Positions 32,039 to 43,438 of a DNA stretch of 64,000 bases are shown here, piece by piece. Origin of the DNA: Allantophomopsis cytisporea (Eukaryota; Ascomycota; Leotiomycetes; Phacidiales; Phacidiaceae); contig CP103035.1 in NCBI GenBank assembly GCA_024752435.1, positions 1,302,001-1,366,000 of the forward strand, read 5' to 3'. Position 1 is the stretch's first letter. Every line of letters begins with the position of its first letter. The notes below the pieces were generated by a model. It was given only the letters and a program-made list of their open reading frames with translations, did not search any database and had not been told where the DNA came from. The position numbers were made by a program, and so were the translations under genes.

Positions 32039-32480
32039 ATGTTCAATGGTTGCATTGGTGGGATTTGGGGATACCCGGTTTAGGATTGGTAGTGTTGGGT
32101 GGAGTTAGATTGCGTGTTTGTGTTATATTTGTGTGGAGCGAAATTGAATAGAACATAAAGCGCTGATATTTTGCATGGCTTCCTACTCTTCTCGGGTGAC
32201 TCGACTATCAGTATGTTCTCTTAGGATTGGGTTTGTATCTTGGTCGATTTGACGTGGTTTCCAATGTAGTTGAATATATTTTTGCTCGCCAATTAAAAGA
32301 TAAAAGGGGATTTAAGATCATATTTTTATATATAAGAAATGTTTTCAAACACAGGTTCCAACTTTATAATTGGATGAAATTCGACCTGGAGCCAAAGTAT
32401 GGTGGAATTGATTTACTAAGAAGCATTCAATCCGAATACAAAAACCATTACAATCTCTTCCCCTTCCTCCCTACAATCCC
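32039..32480. other. Convergent 3' intergenic SLD3 / DUF2235 gene
   Basis: AT-rich 3' UTR sequence of both genes. The ORF 32227-32484 has no features. Confidence 0.5.
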
Positions 32481-34226
32481 CTAAGCAGTAATTTGCCAAA
32501 CCGCGTTCCTATCCACGCGAATCTTATACATATACTCCAAATCATTCATTCTCATCTCCACAGTCCAATGCATCGTGGGCTCTGTTCCTCTAAGCCCTCT
32601 CCCTCTCCCCAAATTCATCCTAAGCTTCTTCTCCCACACCCCATCCTCCGAATCCTTGCTCTGAATCTTGACCTTTACCGGCCAAAACTCTAATACCCAC
32701 CATCCTTTCGCTGCCACTAACTGGTCATTAATGGATGAAATCGCATCGAAGTGATCTTCCACTTGTTCCGGGAGTAACGTGGCTAAGTATTCTGGATCGC
32801 TGGGCAAGACTTTCTTGTGTTTTCCCCAAATTAAACATTCCTCATCATCATCGTGTGCTCGATGTTTCACCTCTTTCTCGATATCGAGTGCGGTGTGGCG
32901 TCGTTGTATAGGGTGTAGTGCACCATTCTCATAATGCTCTCTCATCTTCGGACTAGGTCCCACTACCGGTTTGGTGGGCTTGATATATACGGGCCATACC
33001 GTATGGACATCAAGACCCGTATTGGCCAGTGCAGCGGTGTTGAATATGATACCGGTGTTGCATTCGAAAGTCTGGCGGATCATCCAACGGAGGGGGATGC
33101 GTGAGAGCATGTGGCGTTCCGTGTTGAGGACTGCACCGCCGCCGCAGTCAGCGTGGGCTCCCGCGAACCAGACTTCGAGGACGTTGGTTTTGCCGCGATA
33201 GGCGCGCACTGTTTTCTCATACTCGTCTTCGAGATGGTTTTCTAACCTGTCGTGTCTGGTTTCGCCGTCATGCTTATATCTTTTTTCCGAATGAGAGGAA
33301 ATAGAGGACTTGAGGCTTGTTTTTCCATTTGCTTGAAGGCCTTTGATGCTAGCTTTCTTCCAGAGACTGGGGAAGACGTGTCTCTTGGTTTTGCCTTTCA
33401 AGGTCTTATCGATGATGTTATCATCGGCGGATGGATCCTGCTGTGACCATTGGCAAACTTTGAATTTGGACCTACGCTCATCGAGAGCCATCGCGTGACG
33501 AAAGTAACTGATGGAGTTGGTGGGCGATTTGCTGAATGGTAGTTTTCTGGGGATAAATCCTACACTGGCCACGCAATCGAAGACACCAACGAAGTAGACA
33601 CTTACGTCAGTACAGAAGGTCTGTTTAAATTCGCCGCTCATCTTCCATCCTTCTGGAGTGTCGTCCTTGTAGAATTTGTAGGCGAATGTCACTTGACTTT
33701 CGTTATGGGCAGGGAGAATTCCGACTTTGTGAAGCATCCCTGCAAGGCAGCGTACGGTGTATGAGCCTCGAGAGAAGCCTAGAAGACATATTTTGTCCCC
33801 TTCGAGGTAGTTCTCCATAAGGAAGCGGTAGGCATCTTGGATATGGTTACCAAGACCACTTCCGATTGCCATATCCACCCCGGCCGATATTCCTTTGGAT
33901 GCCTTATGGCCGCTGTAGGTACCGATTCCTGATTGGTAGTAAGTGAGTTGATCGGGACTGTCTTTCTTCAAGCAGGCAACAAAGTTGACGATGTTGCTAT
34001 TATCATTGTCAAATTGGTCGCCTGTGCCATCCAAACAGATAACGAGGGTGCGGCAACACGCAGCTACATCCTGCGAATCAGGAATTGCACGGAGTGTAGC
34101 TGGAAGCCGACGTGGTTTTCTATCTTCAGTCATCATGTTTGGATTGTTGGGAGGTGCATCAGTTTCACAACTTTGGGCAGGATATGAGGGGCGCCTCCAC
34201 TCAGTTTGCCGTACTGGGTCGTCCAT
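32481..34226 (-). CDS. DUF2235 alpha/beta hydrolase (T6SS Tle1-like phospholipase fold)
   Basis: Intronless ORF of 581 aa. The DUF2235 domain covers most of it: LVICLDGTGDQFDN at the start (oxyanion Asp-Gly-Thr), a nucleophile elbow CLLGFSRGSYTVRCLAG, a DCVASVG segment that supplies the acid (VGVFDCVAS), and the catalytic His in WFAGAHADCGGGA, so a Ser-Asp-His triad is visible. Bacterial relatives are phospholipases injected by type VI secretion; the many fungal copies are uncharacterised, so the substrate here is unknown. A basic, charged linker (about residues 270-340) is inserted between the Asp and His segments. There is no signal peptide, pointing to a cytosolic protein. It is divergent from the Ppo-type gene. 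Confidence 0.85.
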   Translation of the reverse strand: MDDPVRQTEWRRPSYPAQSCETDAPPNNPNMMTEDRKPRRLPATLRAIPDSQDVAACCRTLVICLDGTGDQFDNDNSNIVNFVACLKKDSPDQLTYYQSGIGTYSGHKASKGISAGVDMAIGSGLGNHIQDAYRFLMENYLEGDKICLLGFSRGSYTVRCLAGMLHKVGILPAHNESQVTFAYKFYKDDTPEGWKMSGEFKQTFCTDVSVYFVGVFDCVASVGFIPRKLPFSKSPTNSISYFRHAMALDERRSKFKVCQWSQQDPSADDNIIDKTLKGKTKRHVFPSLWKKASIKGLQANGKTSLKSSISSHSEKRYKHDGETRHDRLENHLEDEYEKTVRAYRGKTNVLEVWFAGAHADCGGGAVLNTERHMLSRIPLRWMIRQTFECNTGIIFNTAALANTGLDVHTVWPVYIKPTKPVVGPSPKMREHYENGALHPIQRRHTALDIEKEVKHRAHDDDEECLIWGKHKKVLPSDPEYLATLLPEQVEDHFDAISSINDQLVAAKGWWVLEFWPVKVKIQSKDSEDGVWEKKLRMNLGRGRGLRGTEPTMHWTVEMRMNDLEYMYKIRVDRNAVWQITA

Positions 34227-35819
34227 TGTATATTATTATGCGGTGCTGCCCAGAACATTAGAGGGAAACGGGAGCAGAAGACAGTGAATGTAGGCTCACA
34301 GTGAAGGAAAGGTGATGGGGACAATGAAAGACTCTTCTCTCTTGATGAACGGAAGGCAATTCTCTACTAAAGGACTTTCCACTGTCACTGGTAAAAGTAC
34401 GGAAATAACAACAACAGAACCAAGCCTTTCTTAGCATCGCATGAGGCTAGATTTCCCCTCTTCTGCAAGTAGCTCACATCAGGTAGGTAGATAGCTTAAG
34501 ATAGATTCAGCTTAATTCAGCTGCTTACAGCTTCAGCTACTTATAAATTCAGCCACTTGAAGACTCAGCTACTTGTGTACAGCGTTACCGATAGACAGTG
34601 CTACCAAGCATATATTTATTAGTAGTTGCTGAGCTACTGTCCCCCCCCTTGAATATGTGTCTGGCTTTATGCTAATATAACCTGTTGGTACCTTTGCCAC
34701 CTACACTTATAAGGAATAGGTATGTAATTGGCGGACGATATAAAAACATATGAAGCTGTATACTTATAGAGAACAGTATTAGGATCACGTTCATGTCGGT
34801 TTTGAATAGTTGTTGAATGGAGTAAAGCTAGATGTGTAATTATCCAGGGAAAGTTACAGTACTTTACCAGCTAGACTCTGCGGCTGCGGCTGAGGCTAAG
34901 GCTGTTGTACTATTCCCGAACCAATGATCTACAGTGGAGGCCTGCTCAGTCACTTGGCGTTATTTACGCGAGTGGGACAAGCGCGCATATAGCGGAGGGA
35001 GATCTGACCGATCTATGGATGCTCCCGTCTACCAGGGAAGCTAAGCGTCTACACTAGTTCTCCTTTCAGTTGACGAAACCTCGATGCGTCAACTACTACC
35101 TTATCTTCTCCCATTCCTCCTAGTCCACCACTACCTCCGCGATTAGGCTATCTCCACAATCGCATTGCCATCGTCATAGTCACATGGGAGATGCGGAGTC
35201 GGGGATAGGGAAATGAGTAGACATGACTGACTATACACATCAGATCTCCGTGAGCAAAGCGCATGCTGCCATTCGGCCCCGGTTTCAGTTGGCACACATA
35301 TATAACCAGCGAAAAGCGAGCAACTCCAAAAGGTCTATAAACTCACGTTGATATTCAACAGCTAAACATTATTGAATCTGTTGACACTTGAGCATTATAA
35401 TTTTCAGATAACTATCATGTAATACTATCTATAAGTATCAGAATATCAAGATAGGTTCATTCATATAAAAGTGTTTGTTTGAACGGGCATGGTATTTTCT
35501 TTGTGCCAGCTGAAAGCAGAGGCGGGGGTGACTGCTGATTCAAGTCAGCTACCCCGCCCGTGGTGAGGTGTTCGGAAATAGCTCTGCTTCATAGGCAATA
35601 GCTCTGATTATTATGTATATATGTGGTAAGAGAGCTACACAACTTGCGCCGTTAGCTATCTATTTCTGAGATAAGCTCACGGGTTCGGCGTTTATCAACA
35701 CTCTCTGCCTCGTTCTTTTCCTCTTCAAATTGCAGTTGACTTCCTCATACTTTCACACGTTGTACAGTATCAGATCCTTAATCATACCAACAATTCAACT
35801 CCCCTCATAAATCATCATC
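34227..35819. other. Divergent promoter region DUF2235 gene / Ppo-type gene
   Basis: No gene is supported over 1.6 kb. It contains repeated TTCAGCTACTT-like units (34506-34576), a (GGCTGA)-like patch near 34877-34900, and a CT-rich, ATG-free leader (about 35700-35819) before the Ppo-type start. Confidence 0.5.
34506..34576 (+). repeat. Five imperfect copies of a TTCAGCTACTT-like unit
   Basis: Copies begin near 34506, 34516, 34532, 34548 and 34565, each starting (T)TCAGC and three followed by (T/C)ACTT, spaced 10-17 bp apart. They lie in the shared promoter of two divergent genes and could be a cluster of factor-binding sites or a decayed tandem repeat. Confidence 0.55.
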
Positions 35820-38800
35820 ATGGCTGGCGGTCAATTGAAAACGCTATTTGGCACAATCAAGCGAAGGCCCTCCTCAGCTCCAGATAACAAGACGAAGCAA
35901 GAAGCAGCAGCAGCTCCTATGACGGAGAAGACCACAATAATACATGACCTAACTCATATGGATCTCAAAAACGCCAGAACTGTCGCGACAGCTATCAGTA
36001 CTCTTGCGTCTGGTGAGCCTATGGATGACAAGAAACTCCTTCTCGAAAATGGTGTAGCAATGCTTCAGTCTCTGCCCCTTAACAGCGGCTTAGGTGCGAA
36101 AGTCTCCAGTGATTTCATTGGAATGCTGTGGGGTGATCTACCTCATCCTCCGTCAACAATAGCCGGCCCCACAGCTCGATACCGGAGACATGATGGTGGC
36201 GGTAATAATCCCTGGATCCCAGAAATGGGCAAAGCTGGAACACCTTATGCTCGCAGTGTCCCCCCAAGCAAACCCGTAAGTCTAGATACTGGATCTCAGC
36301 AACTTTTGAAATGCTCAAGCTCTAGTTTGGCGCTTCCATAACTATTTCTCCTCTTGAAATTCTCTAAAGAGTTAATATTTGAGCATTTGCTGATGCCCAT
36401 ATGATTTTTAGAAAGGTCCCAACCTTCCAGACCCAGAGCTGGTCTTTGAGCAGCTCTTAAGGCGTAACGGTGCTTTCCGCGAGCATCCATCCGGCTTGAA
36501 CAGACTTTTCTTTTCCTTCGCTACTATCGTTATTCATGAGTGTTTCCAGACTTCTCGGACAGACCATTGGATCAATGAAACTTCAAGTTATGTAGACCTG
36601 AGTACCTTGTACGGAAACACGGAAAAGGAGCAGGTGCGGGTCAGAGTCTATGAAAATGGACGCATCTACCCTGACTCGATCGCATCGGAGAGAATCATGA
36701 TGATGCCGCCGGGCGTGGTCGCGGTGTTAGTCATGTTCTCAAGGAATCACAACCAAATCGCTGGAAACCTACTATCTATTAATGAGGACGGGAAGTACAA
36801 GGGCTGGAGCAGCCTGAACGAGGAAGAGCGCAAGTGGTGAGCCGCCGCAAATATGCTTCTTAGTGTTTGTTCAATGCATTTTCTGACGTGTATGAAATTA
36901 CAGGCAAGACGAAGATATTTTCCAGCTTTCCCGGAATATCAACGTCGGCTTTTTCGCCACTGTGGTGCTGAAAGACTACGTCGCAGCTATTCTAAATACC
37001 ACCCGAGCAAATTCGAACTGGTCGCTCGATCTTGGTGCTGAGATCAAGCAGTTGGGAAAGCGAGTTGAAAGAGGTACCGGTAATGTCGTTTCCGTCGAAT
37101 TTGCCGTTCTTTACCATTGGCATGCAGTTCTTAGTGCCGCGGACGCCAAATGGATGGAATCTGTAATTAGAGATGCTCTGCCTGACCTCAAATCGGTCGA
37201 TGACATGACCGTCGAGCTTTTCCAGAAAGTCATGATGACCTATGGACATAAACTTATGTCGACTCCCCCAAAACTGTGGACATTTGGTGGTCTTGAAAGA
37301 ACAACAGACGGATCCTTCAGAGACGAGGATCTCGCGACAATTATTAAAGATTGCATCGAAGAACCGGGACATGCTTTTGGAGCTCATGGTACGCCAGCCA
37401 GTCTCAAGATAGTTGACATCATGGGCCAATTACAAGCCAGAGACAAATTCAAAGTTTGCACTATGAATGAGTAAGTATTAACTAATCCTCTCTATGAAGC
37501 CTTTTTGGAAATTTACTAACATTTCTCTCCAAAAGGTTCCGACGATACCTCAATTTAAAAAGTTACGATTCTTTCGAGGAGTGGAATCCTGATCAGGAGA
37601 CTGCTAGAGCCGCGGAGCTCTTGTACGGCCATATCGAAAATCTTGAGCTATATCCTGGCCTCATGGCCGAAGTGACTAAACCAGCAATGCCTGGTAGTGG
37701 TGTATGCCCCGGCCAAACTTCTGGTCGGGGTATTCTCGACGACGCGGTCGCCCTTATTCGCGGAGATCGTTTCCTCAGCTACGATTTCAACAGTACCACC
37801 TTGACCAACTGGGGAGTCTCAAAGCTCGGCACTCTTCCAGGAGGTGCATATGGGGGGATGCTTCCTGCTCTTTTTTTGAATGGTCTGCCTGGTTCTTGGA
37901 CTGGTACTTCCTCTTACGCACTCATTCCCTTCTACACCCCCAAAGCAGCCAAAAGTATCTTGAAGGGAAACAAGTGTATTGAAAAATACGATCTGGAAAG
38001 ACCCGCAAATAATATGGATGTTGTTGGTGTCTACACCCACGAAGGCTGCAAGGCTGTATTTGAGGATCGAGAAACCTTCCGTGTCATGTATCAAAAAGCC
38101 ATTCGCAATTGCACGGCTGGACATGATTTTTTGATCGGATGGGATGATTCCAAACGCCATGACAAGCGCTCCAGCATTCTCCACAAAGTCTTGTTCGAAG
38201 AAGGCTTCGAGGCAACTACTACTAAATTCTTCGGATTCACTGTTGCAAAGCTCATCAAAGACAACTCGTTGAAATACCAAGACAGCTCCAGATCAATTGA
38301 CATCGTCCGTGATGTTACCAATGTAGCACCCATTCTCTGGCTCGCACAGCGCTTTGCCATCCCTCTCAAAACTAAGGAACAACCCCATGGTATCCTCTCA
38401 GTTTACGAATGCTTTACTATCTACCTCGTTCTCTTCATGTACCAAAGTTTCAACATCATCCCGAAGAACGAGTGGCTTTTACGGGAAGGCGCAGAAACCG
38501 CAGCTCCTGTCCTCCGCGGCATATTCGAAGCTCACCTTAAAACCCAAAAGGGCATGACAGAAGGCATCGTAGACCGGCTTGCAAAAGGAAGTGCGTTCGA
38601 AGTAGGTCCCGAAGCCGACCGTCTCTACCACGCTCTCAACGACAGCAAACTCCCAATAGGAGATTTAGTCGGTGACTGTATCGGAATGGGCGCCCCTGTT
38701 GCCGGGAATCTTACGCAACAAGCTTCTCTCCTCATTGATCTTTTCCTCACTGAAGGTTACGAGAAATACAAGGCCCGTATTGTGGAGTTATCCCATCTTG

Positions 38801-39279
38801 ACACCCCAGAAGCAGAGCGCGAGCTCCAAGGTTTTGTCTACGAAGGCATGCGTCATGCTGGCGTAGTCCCCGGTCTTCCTCGTGTCGCTTCCAAAGATAC
38901 AGTTATCAACGACGGCACCAGAGGACCCATCTCCATCAAAGCCGGAAATACCATCCTCATCGCTACATCCAAAGCTGCCATGGACCCACTTCAATTCCCC
39001 AACCCCGAGAAACTAGATCCGCATCGACCACTCAGTGCCTACATCTTGCTAGGTCATGGATTGCATTTCTGTTTTGGGGCGAAGTTGGTGGGTGTTAGTC
39101 TTGCGGCTACGTTGAGAGAGGTATTTAAGTTGAAGAATGTGAGGAGGGCGAGAGGGAAACATGGTCATTTTGCGGTGGTGGAACATGATTTCGCGGGGGT
39201 GAAGATGCGGCAGTATTTAGATGATAATTCGAAGGAAAGTCCCATTCCTACGACGCTTACCCTCGAGTATGATGAGTAG
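35820..39279 (+). CDS. Ppo-type fatty acid dioxygenase / P450 fusion (linoleate diol synthase family)
   Basis: Oxygenates C18 fatty acids to hydroperoxides in an N-terminal haem peroxidase-like domain and rearranges them in a C-terminal P450 domain; in Aspergillus the products (psi factors) balance sexual and asexual sporulation. Exons are 35820-36275, 36412-36836, 36904-37470 and a last exon ending 39279. Seen: YRRHDGGGNNP, PYARSVPP, distal haem His in ATIVIHECF (residue about 194), SSYVDLSTLYG, FSRNHNQIA, and VSVEFAVLYHWH with the catalytic Tyr (about 364) and proximal His (about 367). The P450 domain ends with HGLHFCFGAKL, which keeps the thiolate Cys, so isomerase activity is possible. 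Odd: the conserved segment FRRYLNLKSY is out of frame with what follows (see findings). An in-frame alternative uses acceptor 37562 (exon 37563-39279, 1,054 aa) but deletes that segment. Confidence 0.88.
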
Positions 39280-40157
39280 GTTGGCTCGTGCTAAGTGGTG
39301 GAACTGTGTTGGTTTTTGAGGGCTTGTATTTAGGTATCGAAGCAGGTTTAATAGAGGGTACGATAGCAGTTGTTTAATGTTTAAACTTACAGGCCATTTT
39401 AAGCATTCCCTGATATGTTTTCTCTAAACCGTTAAGGTTATCCTATATAGCTATTAGTCTAGTACTAGTAAGTTGTTACTTCAAGGCTTAGTAGTCTTCC
39501 TGTATCGTGACGACAGACAAATCTAGTATCTTAGAGTGATAGGCATAGGCTTCCTCTATATTTAAATATGTAAAGATAGTATATCAATGATATTGCCGTA
39601 TGCTTAAGTTGTAAAGCTATACACTCAAAACAAGATAAGTAACTAAATTGCGCTTTACAGCGGAAAGAGTTTACGACTGGGGAACCTTCAAACTGCGTAT
39701 TGCTAGCTCTATAGCATCTCCTTTCACTCTTGGTATCTTTATTGAAGTCATTGCCAGCTGGGCTGAAATCCTCTATTAAAAGTTTGAATTAGTCTATCAG
39801 TGAATTGTCTAAAACTATAATTAGGTACATTTTTGTATCCCGTTGAGTTGTATGTATTGAACAGCAATAACCGGGCGGTTATTGACGACGTATGAAAGGC
39901 TTCTGACCACCAAGCTCCCCTGCGCCATCTCAGGTACTCGGCGTATTCTTTTCCGAGATTCGGAATCCGTGCATCATGATTCGATCTCAACGTAGAGAGC
40001 CCGCGGCGGGAATCAACTTAGTGGGTGATCTCGTTGGTGGGATAAATACCAAATGCCGATTATTCCCTTTAGTCCACGGTCATGAATCGGTAAGAGTAAA
40101 TAAATATACACAATTTTCTTTGATTCAAATATATCTGTCGGTATACAGGAAATAAAA
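39280..40157. other. AT-rich intergenic Ppo-type gene / CYB2
   Basis: 3' UTR of the oxygenase gene and promoter of the lactate dehydrogenase gene. No gene was recognised; the minus-strand ORF 39748-39990 lacks features. Confidence 0.5.
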
Positions 40158-41791
40158 ATGTCGAAAGTATTTGACGCTGCAGAAGGTGGGTCAATCGTCC
40201 TCTACTGTGGTGAAATGACGTATTACTAATCGATTCCATAGTTGCGAAGCACAACACTCCAGAAAGTTGTTGGGTTATTCTTTATGGCAATGTGTATGAT
40301 GTGACAGACTTCGTTCCTTCTCATCCCGGAGGATCCAAAATCATTTTGCAACTTGCTGGTCGAGATGCGACAGAAGACTACGACCCAGTGCATCCACCAG
40401 GAACTCTCGAAGACAATCTGAAGCCAGAGGCGAAGCTGGGAACGATCGATGTTGCAACGCTTCCGAAACCCAAGGCCGACGATAGGGAAGAGGAGAAAGA
40501 TGCAGAAGACGTGGATATTCAAAGCTTACTGAACTTGGATGAGATAGAACAGCTGGCCACTAAGAAGATGTCGAAGAAGGCATGGGCATACTACTTCTCG
40601 GCCGGTGATGACTTGATCTCGAAATCCTTCAATAATGCTGTCTACAAGCAAATCCTGCTTCGTCCACGGGTTTTCGTCGACTGTACACCTTGCGATACGA
40701 GTACGAGCATGGTTGGCCACAACGTCGGTCTTCCACTGTATGTGGCTCCAGCTGCAATGGCAAGATTAGGCCATCCCGCTGGTGAAGCTGGAATTGCGCA
40801 GGGAATCAGTAGTTATGGTGCTGTACAAATCATCTCGAATAACGCGAGTCAAACGCCGGAGCAAATCGTCGAGGCTGGGATCCCAGGGCAGATATTCGGC
40901 TGGCAATTATATGTCCAGGACCAGCGGAAGAAGAGCGAGGATATGCTAAAGCGGATTAATGCGCTGGGAGAAAAGGTCAAATTCATAGTTCTGACACTCG
41001 ATGCCCCTGTTCCTGGGAAGAGAGAGGACGACGAGCGTCAGAAAGACGTTGGTGCGTCGCTACCTATCACATCTTCTGTGAAAAGTGGAGATAAGAGTGA
41101 AAAGCCTTCGTCCGGTGGTGGCGTAGGAAAGGCACTTTTCCAAGGAACTGCTGCGGATCTCACATGGAAAGAAACTTTGGCTTGGCTTGCAAAGCACACT
41201 AGCATGCCAATTGTACTGAAAGGCCTCCAAACACATGAGGATGCCTATCTTGCAGCTCAGTTCGCTCCACAAGTAAAGGCTATTATATTATCGAACCATG
41301 GTGGACGAGCACTCGATACTGCGCCGCCTGCAGTTCATACTCTTCTCGAAATTAGGAAATACTGCCCTGAAGTGTTTAGTAGTATTGAAGTGTGGGTTGA
41401 TGGCGGTATCAAGAGAGGCACAGATGTTGTGAAAGCTCTATGCCTAGGAGCGAAGGCTGTTGGTGTGGGACGTGCAGCACTCTACGGTCTTGGTGCTGGC
41501 GGGCCTGAAGGAGTTGAGAGAACATTTAACAGTACGTAAAATGGTCCCACAGTATTCTGAAAGTACTAACAAGCACAGTCTTGAAATCTGAAATCGAAAC
41601 CTGCATGCGTTTACTTGGAGTATCGAAGGTTAGTCAGCTAGGACCAAAACATGTAAGTCAAGCCGCATAACAACATTTAATTACTATTACTAACGTAATA
41701 TAAGATTAATTCACGTGTGGTGGAGAGAGATATTTATGATGGTCATGCTGGACTGGAGAAAATAGGACTCTGGGTGAAGGCTAATCTTTAA
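40158..41791 (+). CDS. CYB2: Cytochrome b2-type L-lactate dehydrogenase (cyt b5 + FMN domain)
   Basis: Oxidises L-lactate (or a related 2-hydroxy acid) to the 2-oxo acid using FMN and passes electrons to a b5 haem. Exons are 40158-40185, 40242-41531, 41579-41652 and 41705-41791, joined by introns of 56, 47 and 52 nt; the protein is 492 aa. The b5 domain occupies about the first 90 residues (CWVILYGNVYDVTDFVPSHPGG; haem ligands in HPGG and the later DPVHPPG). The FMN domain has PLYVAPAAMARLGHPAGE, IISNNASQTPEQI, FGWQLYVQ and the active-site ILSNHGGRALD, WVDGGIKRGTDVVKALCLGA and GRAALYGL. Splicing of the last three exons rebuilds MRLLGVSKVSQLGPKH|INSR. The protein starts only eight residues before the b5 domain, so no mitochondrial presequence is visible. 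Confidence 0.92.
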
Positions 41792-42616
41792 GGGCCACGT
41801 TTGTCATTTTCGAGCTTTTGTATATATAAACACATAGTAGACTGAAGAGCAGATCTCGTCACTCTATTGACATCCACAAAGGATTCTCGAAAAAGATCTC
41901 CTTGGGTTCAAGAGGGCAGTATATTGGCATGGCGTCACGCACAATGTAGACTGAGGGTCAAATGATGCCTATAGAAGCAACCAATCTTCTGACAAAAGTG
42001 AACGTTTCAATATCTAATGTATTACGTTTCAGTGGCCTACTTTGCAGTAATGGCACCCCGCAAAGCTCCTAGATCCCTACTCTAATATAAAGTGCTGGCC
42101 TGGTACGTATTACATTAAATCTCTGGCGCGGAAGATTAGGCCACCCTAATATAGGGGGTGGAGGAGGAATAGAGTGAAGAAAGACATCTTAGAAGCTATA
42201 CAAATCTTCTAGCACCTCGCAATATAGCAATGAATTTACACTTGTCAGCTCACATCGATTCTTGGTCCACATGATACATGATTAGTCAATAGATAAATAC
42301 GTGAATTTTTATACATTTATTAGAGAAGCAAATATCCAGACCACGCTCGCTTCATAAGACAATAGAAAACAAAACAAAAGCCTAGATCAGAGGGACAGAG
42401 TCTAAGAAAATGAGGGGCCGAATAAGGAGCAAAAAAACATCAAATGCTTTTGACCAAAAACGCCGCACCATGCAATCAAGCAAGCTATGCCCCCTTTCTA
42501 TCTTTCTTGTCATGACAGCAAGGTTTGAAGGAAACACATTCCACTCGACTGCTAAATCGGTCATGATTTCCGCCGAGTCCATCTTTTATTTCCCCGGTAC
42601 TTTCATGAAGAGCAGT
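41792..42616. other. Convergent 3' intergenic CYB2 / RCF2
   Basis: AT-rich 3' flank of both genes with no supported ORF. The ORF at 42410-42841 on the plus strand is a shadow across the RCF2 3' end. Confidence 0.5.
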
Positions 42617-43438
42617 TTACTGCTTCTTGGCAGCCTTCTCCTTCTTTGCTGCTTCCTCTCGCTCCTTGATTTTGCGCTCCTCCGCCTCAACCATATCTAC
42701 AGCAACAGTCAACAAATAATTCAGTATTCACAGGACCAGAAAACTCACCTCTCCACAAATCCTCTCCAGCATATGCCTCATGATGAATTCGCTTCTCAAT
42801 CAGATGCTTGTGCTCAGGATCGTTCGGGTCCAGGATCATAACCGTCTCCCATCGTCCCTTCCCTTTACTCTTATCATTGACCTCGAACGCCGCTGTAGCA
42901 ATCAAGACAGCGAGTGTAAGTCCTTGGGCGTAGACTCTTGCCTGTACCAATTTCTGCGCCTTGGTGAGTCCCGGGGTCTTGCTCACAATAGCGAGCGCCG
43001 CGCCCATAGACGCCACCCAAGAGGCACCAACGATAGGATAACGGTTCTCGCGACCCCAATCCTTAAGTTTTTGCGCTGTGGTCTCCTGTGCTTTGACCTG
43101 ATCCAGGGCGGACGAAGAACTGTCGCGGTACGACCGTGAGGGGTCGCGTGCGAATTCGAAGGATCGTGAGGCTCGGTCTGCGGAAACAATGGATGCGAAA
43201 GTTGTCGAGGAGGTCACCAGGAACGCTTTCATAGGAAGTGTCAGGTTACGGATTGTATGGAATCGTCTGTTTGCGAAAGCTACGCCTCCAAGGCCGAGGG
43301 CGAGACCAATGGCACCGCCTGTAAAGCCGCCTTTCAATGTGGCATTGTAGTGAGCTTCTTCTTCTTCCCTGAGGAATTGTTAGTTCTAAGGACTAGGAAT
43401 TGTGTAAGTGTGAGGACGAACTTGGTGAGAATCTTCAT
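42617..43438 (-). CDS. RCF2: Respiratory supercomplex factor 2 (HIG1 domain)
   Basis: Mitochondrial inner-membrane protein that helps assemble cytochrome oxidase and III-IV supercomplexes. Exons are 43438-43422, 43368-42749 and 42696-42617, with introns of 53 and 52 nt; the protein is 238 aa. The first exon gives only MKILT plus two bases, and splicing yields MKILTKEEEEAHYNATLKGG, the N-terminus typical of fungal Rcf2. The centre has two N-terminal hydrophobic segments (FTGGAIGLALGLGGVAF, AFLVTSSTTFASIV), and the HIG1 domain follows (YPIVGASWVASMGAALAIVS...QARVYAQGLTLAVLIATAAF). The C-terminus is a charged helix rich in Lys, Glu and Ala ending KKQ. It is convergent with CYB2, another respiration-linked gene, but this is probably coincidence. 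Confidence 0.9.
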
